Part shown: positions 27,213 to 39,150 of the stretch, piece after piece
How positions within the stretch are numbered: the stretch's first letter is position 1
Layout of the letters: each line of letters starts with the position of its first letter
Source of the DNA: Ridgeia piscesae
Taxonomy: Eukaryota > Annelida > Polychaeta > Sabellida > Siboglinidae
NCBI GenBank assembly: GCA_025642075.2
Contig: JAODUO010000585.1
Location: 187,501-251,500 of the forward strand
Direction: 5' to 3'
Length of the DNA: 64,000 nucleotides
The notes under the pieces: generated by a model
The model's database searches: none
Told to the model about the DNA's origin: nothing
Seen by the model: only the letters and a program-made list of their open reading frames with translations
Made by a program: the position numbers and the translations under genes

Positions 27213-27352
27213 TATGAACACGACGTATGTGGTCACAGTGTGTGAACACGACACATGTGGTCACAGAGTGTGAACACGACACATGTGGTCACAGAGTGTG
27301 AACACGACACATGTGGTCACAGAGTGTGAACACGACACATGTGGTCACAGTG
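27213..27352. repeat. 28-bp minisatellite, five copies
   Basis: Five tandem 28-bp units (TGTGAACACGACACATGTGG then TCACAGAG). The first unit is the most diverged. Each unit starts TGTGA and contains TCACA near its end around a central CACATGTG, giving local dyad symmetry. Confidence 0.96.
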
Positions 27353-28060
27353 TGTGTTGTAGTCAGATAAGACAGCAACAATCACCAAATGAAAGCAACA
27401 GATGCCAAGCTTTCAAAACAGAATTCAACAGTTATTATCTGAAATAAATTATCTGTTCGAAAGACGGAGATGTACCACCGTCATTTGTGTGGTAATCCGA
27501 CATCGACCACTGAAGTGTACAAAGTAACTCCGTATCTGCTCAACCGGATTTGGATCCGGACCAGTGCCAGCATTTGCAATCGCCTTTGATGTCAGCATCA
27601 CGTGCGGTCTAATTTTGAGATACAATCTCGATGCAAGCAGACGCAGCCTCACACAGTTTCACGTGGAACACATCTTGCTGCGATTAAAACACATTTATGG
27701 AGCACCGTCGTTTTACAGCCCACCATCATAAAGAAATTCAGACGATTGGTAATTCGACAGAAATAGTGGATTAAGCACATTTTCTACTGGACGACATGTT
27801 TACATATTGTGGTGCTTAGCAGTCATACGACGCCTTACTGTTTCCGTCAGTGGTGTCGGTTTGTGCCGATGAGGGCACTCGCTGGTTGTCTGCATCATGC
27901 AACTGCTACGGTGAAGGATTCGTTGACGTGAGTCAGTGGACCACTTCCTGCTCCCGTGCCACAATGGAGGCATCCGTCCTAACATGGAGATGTCTTCTGC
28001 TAATGCTGTTCTTGTAGCCATGCTTATTACGATTTCGAAGAGCTTCGATTAGCAATTTTG
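27353..28060. other. No gene recognised
   Basis: Unique sequence; small frames without recognisable domains. Confidence 0.45.
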
Positions 28061-28062
28061 AC

Positions 28063-28122
<60 letters not shown>

Positions 28123-28222
28123 CATAGCTATGGGTTAATTTACATGCATGTGCATGCACACACGCATGCATGAATGCTTATATATATATATAGTATGTAT
28201 ACATGTATATATGTATGTATAC

Positions 28223-28275
<53 letters not shown>

Positions 28276-28472
28276 TACATTATTATATATACATATATAC
28301 GTAGTACATACATACATACGTACGTACGTACGTACGTACGTACGTACGTACGTACATACATACATACATACATACATACATACATACATACATACATACA
28401 TACATACATACATACATACATACATACATACATACATACATACATACATACATACATACATACATACATACA
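28063..28472. repeat. TA, TACG and TACA simple-repeat blocks
   Basis: TA dinucleotides (28063-28117 and about 28220-28272) are followed by TACG tetranucleotides (28316-28354) that change into TACA tetranucleotides (28355-28472) by a G-to-A difference in the unit. Confidence 0.95.
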
Positions 28473-28474
28473 TT

Positions 28475-28998
28475 CGTGTGTATTTGGGTGCGAGCCTGGG
28501 TGCGTGTGTGTGAACAATTGCTTTGAAACAATAAAACGTCGTAAAACGCGTGGTATTACAATGAATACACTTGGTCCCATGTAAGAATAACTGAGACATA
28601 GCAACTGTTTAATTATGTCAGATCAGCTTAACAACATTTTTGACACACTAATTCTTGTTTGAAAATCAATGCTTCGGACGATAGCACAACTGCCGGAAAT
28701 AATCCTACTTGATTAAATCCGGAATTACACATGTAAACGAACCCTCTAACACAAGGATTTGCTTACAACGTGGGGGACATTTTGTCGAAAAAAGTTGACA
28801 TATACATGCGCAAATCAATCCGACATATAGAGTTGCGGCTGTCTGCTCAAGTCTGAGACACCGAGTTTTTCCTCGTCTCATTTCAGACTAATTTCACAAA
28901 GAAATTGTCTTTCTGTCATCCATTATGACATGGTAGCTAGCTAATACATGGCATATTTTGTTTTGATGAAATCTTCGTACACACTATTATATTTCATC
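28475..28998. other. Spacer before the 56-bp array
   Basis: Unique AT-rich sequence; nothing recognised. Confidence 0.4.
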
Positions 28999-31900
28999 AA
29001 ACCAGCTTAGTATCTTATGGAAAACTGGCAAGAGGAGTTCATACAGTAAGTTACAAACCAGCTTAGTATCTTATGGTAAACTGGCAAGAGGAGTTCATAC
29101 AGTAAGTTACAAACCAGCTTAGTATCTTATGGAAAACTGGCAAGAGGAGTTCATACAGTAAGTTACAAAACCAGCTTAGTATCTTATGGAAAACTGGCAA
29201 GAGGAGTTCATACAGTAAGTTACAAACCAGCTTAGTATCTTATGGTAAACTGGCAAGAGGAGTTCATACAGTAAGTTACAAACCAGCTTAGTATCTTATG
29301 GAAAACTGGCAAGAGGAGTTCATACAGTAAGTTACAAACCAGCTTAGTATCTTATGGAAAACTGGCAAGAGGAGTTCATACAGTAAGTTACAAACCAGCT
29401 TAGTATCTTATGGTAAACTGGCAAGAGGAGTTCATACAGTAAGTTACAAACCAGCTTAGTATCTTATGGAAAACTGGCAAGAGGAGTTCATACAGTAAGT
29501 TACAAACCACCTTAGTATCTTATGGAAAACTGGCAAGAGGAGTTCATACAGTAAGTTACAAACCAGCTTAGTATCTTATGGTAAACTGGCAAGAGGAGTT
29601 CATACAGTAAGTTACAAACCACTTAGTATCTTATGGAAAACTGGCAAGAGGAGTTCATACAGTAAGTTACAAACCAGCTTAGTATCTTATGGAAAACTGG
29701 CAAGAGGAGTTCATACAGTAAGTTACAAACCACCTTAGTATCTTATGGAAAACTGGCAAGAGGAGTTCATACAGTAAGTTACAAACCAGCTTAGTATCTT
29801 ATGGAAAACTGGCAAGAGGAGTTCATACAATAAGTTACAAAACCAACTTAGTATCTTATGGAAAACTGGCAAGAGGAGTTCATACAGTAAGTTACAAACC
29901 ACCTTAGTATCTTATGGAAAACTGGCAAGAGGAGTTCATACAGTAAGTTACAAACCACCTTAGTATCTTATGGTAAACTGGCAAGAGGAGTTCATACAGT
30001 AAGTTACAAACCAGCTTAGTATCTTATGGAAAACTGGCAAGAGTAGTTCATACAGTAAGTTACAAACCACCTTAGTATCTTATGGTAAACTGGCAAGAGG
30101 AGTTCATACAGTAAGTTACAAACCAGCTTAGTATCTTATGGTAAAACTGGCAAGAGGAGTTCATACAGTAAGTTACAAACCACCTTAGTATCTTATGGAA
30201 AACTGGCAAGAGGAGTTCATACAGTAAGTTACAAACCAGCTTAGTATCTTATGGAAAACTGGCAAGAGGAGTTCATACAGTAAGTTACAAACCACCTTAG
30301 TATCTTATGGAAAACTGGCAAGAGGAGTTCATACAGTAAGTTACAAACCACCTTAGTATCTTATGGAAAACTGGCAAGAGGAGTTCATACAGTAAGTTAC
30401 AAACCAGCTTAGTATCTTATGGAAAACTGGCAAGAGGAGTTCATTTCAGTAAGTTACAAACCACCTTAGTATCTTATGGAAAACTGGCAAGAGGAGTTCA
30501 TACAGTAAGTTACAAACCACCTTAGTATCTTATGGAAAACTGGCAAGAGGAGTTCATACAGTAAGTTACAAACCACCTTAGTATCTTATGGAAAACTGGC
30601 AAGAGGAGTTCATACAGTAAGTTACAAACCACCTTAGTATCTTATGGTAAACTGGCAAGAGGAGTTCATACAGTAAGTTACAAACCACCTTAGTATCTTA
30701 TGGAAAACTGGCAAGAGGAGTTCATACAGTAAGTTACAAACCAGCTTAGTATCTTATGGTAAACTGGCAAGAGGAGTTCATACAGTAAGTTACAAACCAC
30801 CTTAGTATCTTATGGAAAACTGGCAAGAGGAGTTCATACAGTAAGTTACAAACCAGCTTAGTATCTTATGGTAAACTGGCAAGAGGAGTTCATACAGTAA
30901 GTTACAAACCAGCTTAGTATCTTATGGTAAACTGGCAAGAGGAGTTCATACAGTAAGTTACAAACCAGCTTAGTATCTTATGGAAAACTGGCAAGAGGAG
31001 TTCATACAGTAAGTTACAAACCAGCTTAGTATCTTATGGTAAACTGGCAAGAGGAGTTCATACAGTAAGTTACAAACCAGCTTAGTATCTTATGGAAAAC
31101 TGGCAAGAGGAGTTCATACAGTAAGTTACAAACCAGCTTAGTATCTTATGGAAAACTGGCAAGAGGAGTTCATACAGTAAGTTACAAACCAGCTTAGTAT
31201 CTTATGGAAAACTGGCAAGAGGAGTTCATACAGTAAGTTACAAACCACCTTAGTATCTTATGGAAAACTGGCAAGAGGAGTTCATACAGTAAGTTACAAA
31301 CCACCTTAGTATCTTATGGTAAACTGGCAAGAGGAGTTCATACAGTAAGTTACAAACCAGCTTAGTATCTTATGGTAAACTGGCAAGAGGAGTTCATACA
31401 GTAAGTTACAAACCAGCTTAGTATCTTATGGAAAACTGGCAAGAGGAGTTCATACAGTAAGTTACAAACCAGCTTAGTATCTTATGGAAAACTGGCAAGA
31501 GGAGTTCATACAGTAAGTTACAAACCAGCTTAGTATCTTATGGTAAACTGGCAAGAGGAGTTCATACAGTAAGTTACAAACCAGCTTAGTATCTTATGGA
31601 AAACTGGCAAGAGGAGTTCATACAGTAAGTTACAAACCACCTTAGTATCTTATGGAAAACTGGCAAGAGGAGTTCATACAGTAAGTTACAAACCAGCTTA
31701 GTATCTTATGGAAACTGGCAAGAGAAGTTCATACAGTAAGTTACAAACCACCTTAGTATCTTATGGAAAACTGGCAAGGGAGTTCATACAGTAAGTTACA
31801 AACCAGCTTAGTATCTTATGGTAAACTGGCAAGAGGAGTTCATACAGTAAGTTACAAACCACCTTAGTATCTTATGGAAAACTGGCAAGAGTAGTTCATA

Positions 31901-32694
31901 CAGTAAGTTACAAACCAGCTTAGTATCTTATGGTAAACTGGCAAGAGGAGTTCATACAGTAAGTTACAAACCAGGCTTAGTATCTTATGGAAAACTGGCA
32001 AGAGAGTTCATACAGTAAGTTCAAACCACCTTAGTTCTTATGGAAAACTGGCAAGAGGAGTTCATACAGTAAGTTACAAACCAGCTTAGTATCTTATGGA
32101 AACTGGCAAGAGTAGTTCATACAGTAAGTTACAAACCACCTTAGTATCTTATGGTAAACTGGCAAGAGGAGTTCATACAGTAAGTTACAAACCACCTTAG
32201 TATCTTATGGAAAATGGCAAGAGTAGTTCATACAGTAAGTTACAAACCAGCTTAGTATCTTATGGTAAACTGGCAAGAGGAGTTCATACAGTAAGTTACA
32301 AACCACCTTAGTATCTTATGGAAAACTGGCAAGAGGAGTTCATACAGTAAGTTACAAACCACCTTAGTATCTTATGGAAAACTGGCAAGAGGAGTTCATA
32401 CAGTAAGTTACAAACCAGCTTAGTATCTTATGGAAAACTGGCAAGAGGAGTTCATACAGTAAGTTACAAACCAGCTTAGTATCTTATGGTAAACTGGCAA
32501 GAGGAGTTCATACAGTAAGTTACAAACCAGCTTAGTATCTTATGGAAAACTGGCAAGAGGAGTTCATACAGTAAGTTATAAACCAGCTTAGTATCTTATG
32601 GAAAACTGGCAAGAGGAGTTCATACAGTAAGTTACAAACCAGCTTAGTATCTTATGGTAAACTGGCAAGAGGAGTTCATACAGTAAGTTACAAA
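28999..32694. repeat. 56-bp satellite-like array, about 3.7 kb
   Basis: About 66 tandem copies of a 56-bp unit made of TAAGTTACAAACCAGCTTAG, TATCTTATGGAAAACTGGCA and AGAGGAGTTCATACAG. Copies are nearly identical; recurring dimorphisms are CCAGCTT/CCACCTT and GGAAAACT/GGTAAACT, with scattered single indels concentrated at about 31700-32230. There are no spacers, so it is not a CRISPR array. Each junction reads ACAGTAAGTT. Confidence 0.98.
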
Positions 32695-32733
32695 GCTATT
32701 CACAGTGTGAAAGCTACCTGATTTGACAAATGA

Positions 32734-33229
32734 CAAATTTCATGATTACACAACTAATAATTTCTACTTACTTCATCGTTTCAACCACCATCGGCGGCCT
32801 TCACCAGAAACTGAATTATCACAGCCCGCTAGATGGCGTGGCGAGCAGACTGTCCCACATGTGACTTAGTTGTTGTAGTCCCCCTCGTCTCTGTTTATAG
32901 TTGGTACCGTCTTCCTAATCCACATGACGTCTTTTATCCAACGCGCTCACCTGTTCGTCTCTCTATCCAACACTTTCGCTCCCGCCCAGTCTGTCACACA
33001 GTTATGTCTGTCCGCATGGTCTGTTATTGCCGATTTGTGTTCTTCGTTTGTCGAGCATCTTCTTGTCTCCCGAGTGAAACATCTAGTTGTTATGGTTTCA
33101 ACTTCTTTTTTGTGTTCATCTAGTCTCGTAACAAATGTTATTCCTGTTTCGCCGATGTAACAGATGTTGCAGGTCTTACTGAAACGTTGAAGTGAGTAGA
33201 AATTATTAGTTGTGTAATTATGAAATTTG
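32734..33229. repeat. 49-bp inverted repeat pair bounding a Penelope-like remnant
   Basis: 33181-33229 on the + strand matches the reverse complement of 32734-32782 at 46 of 49 positions (shared core TAGAAATTATTAGTTGTGTA). The arms sit on both sides of the GIY-YIG coding remnant and are about 400 bp apart. Confidence 0.9.
32820..33200 (-). pseudogene. Penelope-like element GIY-YIG endonuclease remnant
   Basis: Minus-strand translation gives the C-terminal GIY-YIG nuclease of a Penelope-like retroelement: a TCNICYIGETG motif, then RLDEHKKEV with the conserved Arg, a KSAITDHA block with the His, and a DWAGAKVLDRETNR block. After an in-frame TGA (near 32945) the same frame goes on WIKDVMWIRKTVPTINRDEG. 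A further frame change leads to SHMWDSLLATPSSGL and a stop near 32820. The reverse transcriptase domain is absent, so this is a 5'-truncated, decayed copy with one internal stop and one frameshift. It lies between a 49-bp inverted repeat pair and next to the 56-bp array. Confidence 0.85.
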
Positions 33230-33249
33230 CTTGAGAAACATGACACACA

Positions 33250-35030
33250 TTACAACGGCGTAGACTATATGCACACGCAAGTACCAACTCAAACTGATCG
33301 TAGATGGGCAAAGTTAGTGCAGAAGGAGATTCAGTTCTACTTTACATAGTACACGTGTGTGCGTATTTATTTCACACATGTGTCATTTGCTTCACCCACC
33401 ATTCACGGGGAAGGTATTTGTTGTCGGAAGTATGCGATCTCGACGATATCAAATACACAACAAATAGTGTTGGCATTATGACGTATTCAACATGTGCAGG
33501 TGATCTTTTGAAAAATTGATCGACGAATATTCGACGAATACGTTTCGAGATTCCATGATTTTTTCAATTTCGCAGTATCATTTGACATTCTGGACTGCCT
33601 TATTAAATACATTATATAAAGGAACTATTGCGATATGAATTCCGCACTCCCGGAGTAACTCAACCACATTGATAAGAGTCTGTTCGAATAGCCACATTAC
33701 TACGGAAGCGTCGTAATCAATCCGCGGATATACAACTTGATATTGCTGTTTCGATGACCTTTATGTTAACGTATTTTCGTTCCGACATTAATTGATTCGA
33801 AGGGTTGATTGTTGCATTGTTTCACGATGAAGTAATGCAGTGAGAACACTAAGACTGAAACGCGAAGAAACTGACAACTAAACCATTCCACAACGACTAT
33901 TGTTAGCCAATCGTTTACATATAGATGACCTACATTATTATGGGATCCGCCTACTAGGTACTCGCTCATGGATAAGGATAGGAATAGGGATAGGGATAGG
34001 TTACGTAGGAAGAAGACTATTTTGGGATATTTGTGTAAAAGATTAGCCGAATTTGTGCTTCTCATATTACATGTTAATTTCGTGAAAAAGAAACTCTTCG
34101 GAAGGTGCCCGATCGTTCTTGAGATAAGAAATAAAACATGTCTTTCAAAAAAATTCAACAAGTTGGAGCTAATTGTCTGCCGATGTAGTACAATGCGTCC
34201 TGTTGCGTGTGATTGTTTCTGCCGCATCATACGCGACACCTACCATTCTACTGCTACTGTGGTCGGCTCGGCATCAAACAACCAGTTTCAGCCGCTGATG
34301 AATGTCAATTGTCATGGCCGACACATTTGAGAGGATATTCTTAGCGGTGATGAGAGCCCTGGCGACGCACGCGGCATAGTGACGTAGCTGGGAAGTGACG
34401 TAACAGTCGCGAAGCGTAATGTTCACCCATTTCTACTACTACTAGTGCAAAAGAAACTGCCCCCTGGAGCAGCGGGAAAGAATCAACCAACTCATGTATG
34501 TATATTGCTTGACATTTGCGACTCTGTACACACCACTGGACCTAGTCGTACTCTGATGACTAGTGCGTAAAAATTTAGTTATGCTATTATTATTACTTGT
34601 AACGAATACTGCTACTACCGCACAGTAAGTTGACAAACTTGACACGTTATTCAAATTTTATCATGAAATAAAAATAAATAGATCTAGGCCTCCGATGCCA
34701 TATACCATTATCACAGTCAATCCGATGTAGGTAATGATAGGTAATGATGAATCCTATCAAAGAGATTACACCAATGGGCCTATCTTTAAGATGTCGATGC
34801 GTTTAGACAAAATACCAGTGCGTCTTCTGCGTCAACCGTCGTAAACCGAAGCCAAAGCAAAGTTTGTTTCTACCGCGAAGTCTTATGTAGCTATATCGCC
34901 AAATTATTTAATTATTTAGCTGAATCATGAAACAGAATCATAATATATATATATACCTTTGAATATATATGATTCAGCTTCATTCACTTCGTGATTCAAA
35001 CACTTCGTGATTTGGATCAAACACAACGAA
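33250..35030. other. No gene recognised
   Basis: 1.8 kb of unique sequence. A short GGATAG-type repeat occurs near 33970-34000. Frames at 33766-34239 and 33968-34330 overlap on opposite strands and have no domain. Confidence 0.45.
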
Positions 35031-35035
35031 AACAG

Positions 35036-35234
35036 AAAACATGGTCACCTCAAATAAACATCCCAACATAATAGCACATGGCACTGTTCTGATATTATAT
35101 ATATATAATCTCATCGTTGCATCAATCCTCACATTTATTAATGATCCCATGCAGATAGGTCAGCGTTCGGATTTGCTTTAGATCAGTGCCATATGCTATT
35201 GTGCTGGGATGTTTCATTGAGGTGACCATGTTTT
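35036..35234. repeat. Imperfect hairpin: 54-bp inverted arms, 90-bp loop
   Basis: 35036-35089 (containing CATGGTCACCTCAA and ATAGCACATGGCACTG) is the near reverse complement of 35181-35234, with about six mismatches or small gaps. The loop is AT-rich with a TA run. It may be a short foldback element; no protein is encoded. Confidence 0.8.
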
Positions 35235-35640
35235 CGTTTAGCTCAGGGACATACCTTTTTCTCAATTTCTCCGAGTACTATATCTAGCATCTGTTGTAGA
35301 TATAATTCATTTTCAGTAATCGGTACCGTTTCATCTACACAAGGAAGATTGATTCATGTTATATCCCGCTATGTGAATAACTGGTAAATCTTCTAAAAAC
35401 AAACTGTAAAGAAATGACATGCAGTGCGATGACAATAAAGTCATGCGGCAGTGTGAAGATGATGCAGTGGGAAAAACAGTCATGATGCATTGACAACAGT
35501 TTCTGAAACAGTAAAAATGTGAAAAAAATTGCCACCTTGAAACATAACTCCATGTCACGTGGTTCAAACTGGTAGGTGTAATTATTACTGCATAGTTTAT
35601 AAAAGTAGTATTGTATTAGCGTTTCATTATTATTATTATT
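35235..35640. other. No gene recognised
   Basis: AT-rich; short minus-strand frames only. Confidence 0.4.
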
Positions 35641-35752
35641 ATTTATATTTTATTATCATTATTATTTTAACTCAATTGGAATAATAATTGTAAAGCGCCC
35701 GAGAACAATTATTTGGATGGGCGTTATATAAGAAATAAATTATTATTATTAT
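35640..35752 (+). mobile_element. SINE/LINE 3' tail with ATT trinucleotides
   Basis: The sequence TGTAAAGCGCCCGAGAAC, then GGGCGTTATATAAGAAATAA and ATT repeats, is the common 3'-end form of invertebrate SINEs mobilised by CR1/L2-type LINEs. Only the tail is recognisable. Confidence 0.55.
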
Positions 35753-36285
35753 GAAATGGAGCCATTCTTCCTGTAGTTCACGAAAACGCCGCTGCTATGT
35801 ATTTGTTGACGAGTCTGTCAAAGGTCGGGTCAGATTTAAAACGAACGTCTTAAATCGAGCAAAACTGGTATTTTAGATGTTGTTAATATCGCTAAAGATT
35901 AATAATGTGTTTTGTTCAATGTTCTGAAATAACGGGTTACATAGATGACTTGTCACACGGAGTATTTTGGGATAATTCCAAATAGATTTACGAAACACTA
36001 AAACAGAGGCGTCCATCATTAAGTTATGCTAATAAAAAGAGCCCAATGTGCCGAGTTTAATTACGCGTCTTAATACATTTGCTATCAATAGTGCGTCAAA
36101 TATTTTTATTCATTCTCGATTTCCAGGTTCAGCTACCTGACCGTCCAACAATGCCCGGTCAGTTCAACAAACTCTTTGGTTGAGGACAAATCAACGAGAC
36201 CAGACACTCACTGTGAACGTCGACGCTACTGGAAGTAAATACCAACACACTTAGGTATATAGTAATGCTTTGTTCGTTTTCCGTT
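35753..36285. other. No gene recognised
   Basis: Unique AT-rich sequence. Confidence 0.4.
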
Positions 36286-36415
36286 AAAGGTAAAGGTAAG
36301 TTCTTACATAGCAGTGTCCAATCATCAGGATTGTTGAAAGCGCTTTACATTTTGGCAAACCTGTTCACGTGCTTGGTGATTCGCCGTCGCCTGCTTGGCT
36401 TCCTGTCTGGTCTTC
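36286..36415 (-). mobile_element. tRNA-derived SINE, copy 2 (3' part only)
   Basis: GGTAAGTTCTTACATAGCAG and AAAGCGCTTTACATTTT match the distal end of the SINE at 59785-60110 (GGTAAGTTCTTACTCAGTGC, AAGAGCTCTACACTT). The tRNA-like head is absent. Confidence 0.65.
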
Positions 36416-36451
36416 TCACGCTCGGCCTACGACCAGTACCTGGTGTGTCTG

Positions 36452-36565
36452 CTGTCTACACAGGTACGTGCTATCTACACAGGTACGTGCTATCTACACA
36501 GGTACGTGCTGTCTACACAGGTACGTGCTGTCTACACAGGTACGTGCTGTCTACACAGGTACGTG
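36452..36565. repeat. 19-bp minisatellite, six copies
   Basis: Six units of CTGTCTACACAGGTACGTG (or CTATC...). The period is not a codon multiple, so three overlapping + frames pass through it; none is a gene. Confidence 0.96.
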
Positions 36566-36811
36566 CTATCGCGTTGTTGACTCGAAGCAGGCTTCCAGCT
36601 CAACATATCAAGACACCGTATGTCTTCCTTCATTAGGCAGAGCGTACGTCTCACGTGGAGCCGTACGCCTGACGCTAGACTTGTTCACGTCACATCGACT
36701 TCGTGATTTGGATCAAATACAACATAACATATTAACCGATTTAACGTTTTATGTGCAGCACACGAAGGTTCAACGGTTGAGCGAAGTGACGCAGTGGTGC
36801 AGTGTTTAGTA

Positions 36812-36896
36812 ACAACAACAACAACAACACCAGCACCAGCACCAGCACCAGCACCAGCACCAGCACCAGCACCAGCACCAGCACCAGCACCAGCAC

Positions 36897-36934
<38 letters not shown>

Positions 36935-36976
36935 GCAGCAGCAGCAGCAACAACAACAACAACAACAACAACAACA
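36812..36976. repeat. Compound CAA / CACCAG / CAACAG / CAG trinucleotide tract
   Basis: In order: CAA repeats, about 12 CACCAG hexamers, CAACAG hexamers, a short CAG run, then CAA repeats. Open in most frames (poly-Gln/His, poly-Thr/Pro/Ala, poly-Leu), but no flanking coding sequence supports a protein. Confidence 0.96.
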
Positions 36977-36979
36977 GCA

Positions 36980-38450
36980 CCCCATCCAAATCATTGCTAT
37001 ATGGTGTTTTGCAATGGTTATTCCGTTTAAATCAAAGAAAAAAGAAAACATACGCTTATACAATACTAATTTGATTAAATATGCAATCATTCCTGCTCAT
37101 AAAAACAACTATATTCCATAAAAATGCAACATAAGGGAGACCGGGGCTAGTTGTATAACAAAACCAACACATTTCAGGTTTGCGGGTAGGTTTCTTAACC
37201 GACGGACACTTTTGTCATGCCATTTCCAGAAGATAATTGGTGCATAATTAAATGCCTGGCTTATTACATATCTGTGGCATAATGAGTTATATGAGGTGTC
37301 CTAAAGTGTTACAAGTTACCCCGGTACGGTAGTACCTATTTTCTTTTAAACTGGTGTAACCTTATGGCGTGTTGACGGATTCACGTTATATTACACAAGA
37401 CATGCTCAAATCTATTGATGAACACGCTCTCGTCTTGCAGAATAATTTGCATTAGCAGTCCAGTCTGCAATCCCGCTTTGCAAATTACTCGTGTTATAAC
37501 TAGCCCCTAAATAAGCACAAGTTGACAGTGTATTACAATAATGATAACAGCACCAGACCTAAACGAGATCATCCGCGCTCGAATGCCCCAGTTTAAAACC
37601 TTACGCACGTTCGTCATTCGACATTGCTTCCAGCAACGCCCCTGTTTGTTTTCCTTTTTGTAACCATCCCGATTATGCCTATGTGCGACCTACCTTGGTT
37701 TGTTTTTAAAACTTAGCAACCCCGAATAGGATTAATCTCACACAATATATCGACCGTACTCGGACCGTGTTCCTTTACTCGTTGTGACCGCGTCATGGGT
37801 GAAGACCACGTGACCTAGTTTTTTGTGTCTCCACATTCTACGACATTGTTGTTCTGTATAATTCCAAGATGGTCCCAGAAGACATTCCATAACCAGCTCT
37901 ACATCGCAGGAAGGAACACTACAGCTTTGACATACTCGAACAATAATTCCGCGGGAATCCTATTGATTTACACATGCAAAAACACATAGGCTGTGCATTC
38001 AAGTATGCTAGTAGCGTTGATGTTAATAATGCAATTTTTGCGACAGATTCCGGGATCACACACCGCAAGAAAGCGAATCACTGTCGCGCTACGCATTCGG
38101 CAACGTGAATTCGAAGTCACTTCCTTCAAGCAAAGACTCTCAATTGTTTGTAGTAATATTTTGTGTCCTTGCAATTTACGTAGGATGCTACTTTAACTAG
38201 CATACCCACCGTTCCAGTGTGGTAGATAAGTTACATGCACAGATAGATCTAGTAAACTAATTATACATTCTTGGATCCTTTCAATTTAGCGCAAATCATC
38301 ATTCGGCTAACAGATAATCGAATCGAGGGTTTTGTGAGGGTTACTGTAATCTCATTTTCGCTCGTTGCACTTGCTTTAGTTATGAACCGCGTGCTGTTTT
38401 AGAAGATTGAGCATGCGTGTAGCAATGCCACAGCGACATCTTACAGCATG
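36980..38450. other. No gene recognised
   Basis: 1.5 kb of unique sequence; overlapping frames on opposite strands at 37968-38196 lack domains. Confidence 0.45.
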
Positions 38451-38455
38451 CAGCA

Positions 38456-39150
38456 GCGAAGGGAAAACAAAATTCTTGGATTATTTAGGCGAAATATAGT
38501 GTACAAGAAAAAACAACCTGATAATACCGCGGTATAAAACAATAGTCAGGCCTCATTTAGAATATTGTATACAAGCATGGAGGCCATATCGCAAGAAGGA
38601 TATTGATATGCTGGAAAGAGTACAAAGGAGAGCAACCAAAACTCAGGAATATTAGTTATGAAATGCGTCTAAAAGAATGTGGTTAAACAACACTACAAAC
38701 CAGGAGATTGAGAGGTCATCAGATCAGTGTTTAAAATAATGAATGGGTATGAAAATATTAATAGAAATATATTTTTTCTCGGCTAAGGAAGGGAGAAGGA
38801 CTAGAGGACATGGAGTTACATTAGCAAAGAAGCAGCATAGACTAGATATTAGAAAATTCTCTTTTTCTCAAAGAACAGTAAATGAATCGAATAGATTATC
38901 AGCTAATTGTGTAGGTTCTAATAGTGTTAATATATTTAAAAATAAATTCGAAATATACCTAAGAAGGACGGGGTACACTTAGATAGATACATTGGACTCT
39001 CGATAAGCCAAAGGGCTTCATAGTCCACCTGTTTTCTAGAGTTAATTATCTAGGTGGCAACCTTGTTAAATCTTGTTAAATCTTGTTAAATCTTGTTAAA
39101 TCTGGTTAAATATGGTTAAATATGGTTAAATATGGTTAAATATGGTTACA
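38456..39150 (+). pseudogene. LINE reverse transcriptase C-terminal remnant with decamer 3' tail
   Basis: The + strand reads KILGLFRRNIVYKKK, then (after a frame change) IVRPHLEYCIQAWRPY and MLERVQRRATK, then GDQISVFKIMNG, and finally FSFSQRTVNE..NRLSANC and NIFKNKFEIYLRR before a stop at 38980. This is the well-known C-terminal segment of CR1/jockey-type LINE polymerases, downstream of the catalytic core. Several frame changes and stops show that it is dead. After a short 3' UTR, nine 10-bp repeats (39061-39150) drift from TCTTGTTAAA to TATGGTTAAA and form the element's end, as short tandem repeats do in several LINE families. Confidence 0.85.

Noticed and set aside
28999..32694. Possible CRISPR array (regular 56-bp repeats)
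   Set aside because: There are no unique spacers; the whole period is repeated, and the DNA is eukaryotic.
36741..37090. Poly-Gln/Leu/Cys protein
   Set aside because: A trinucleotide tract with no supporting coding sequence on either side.
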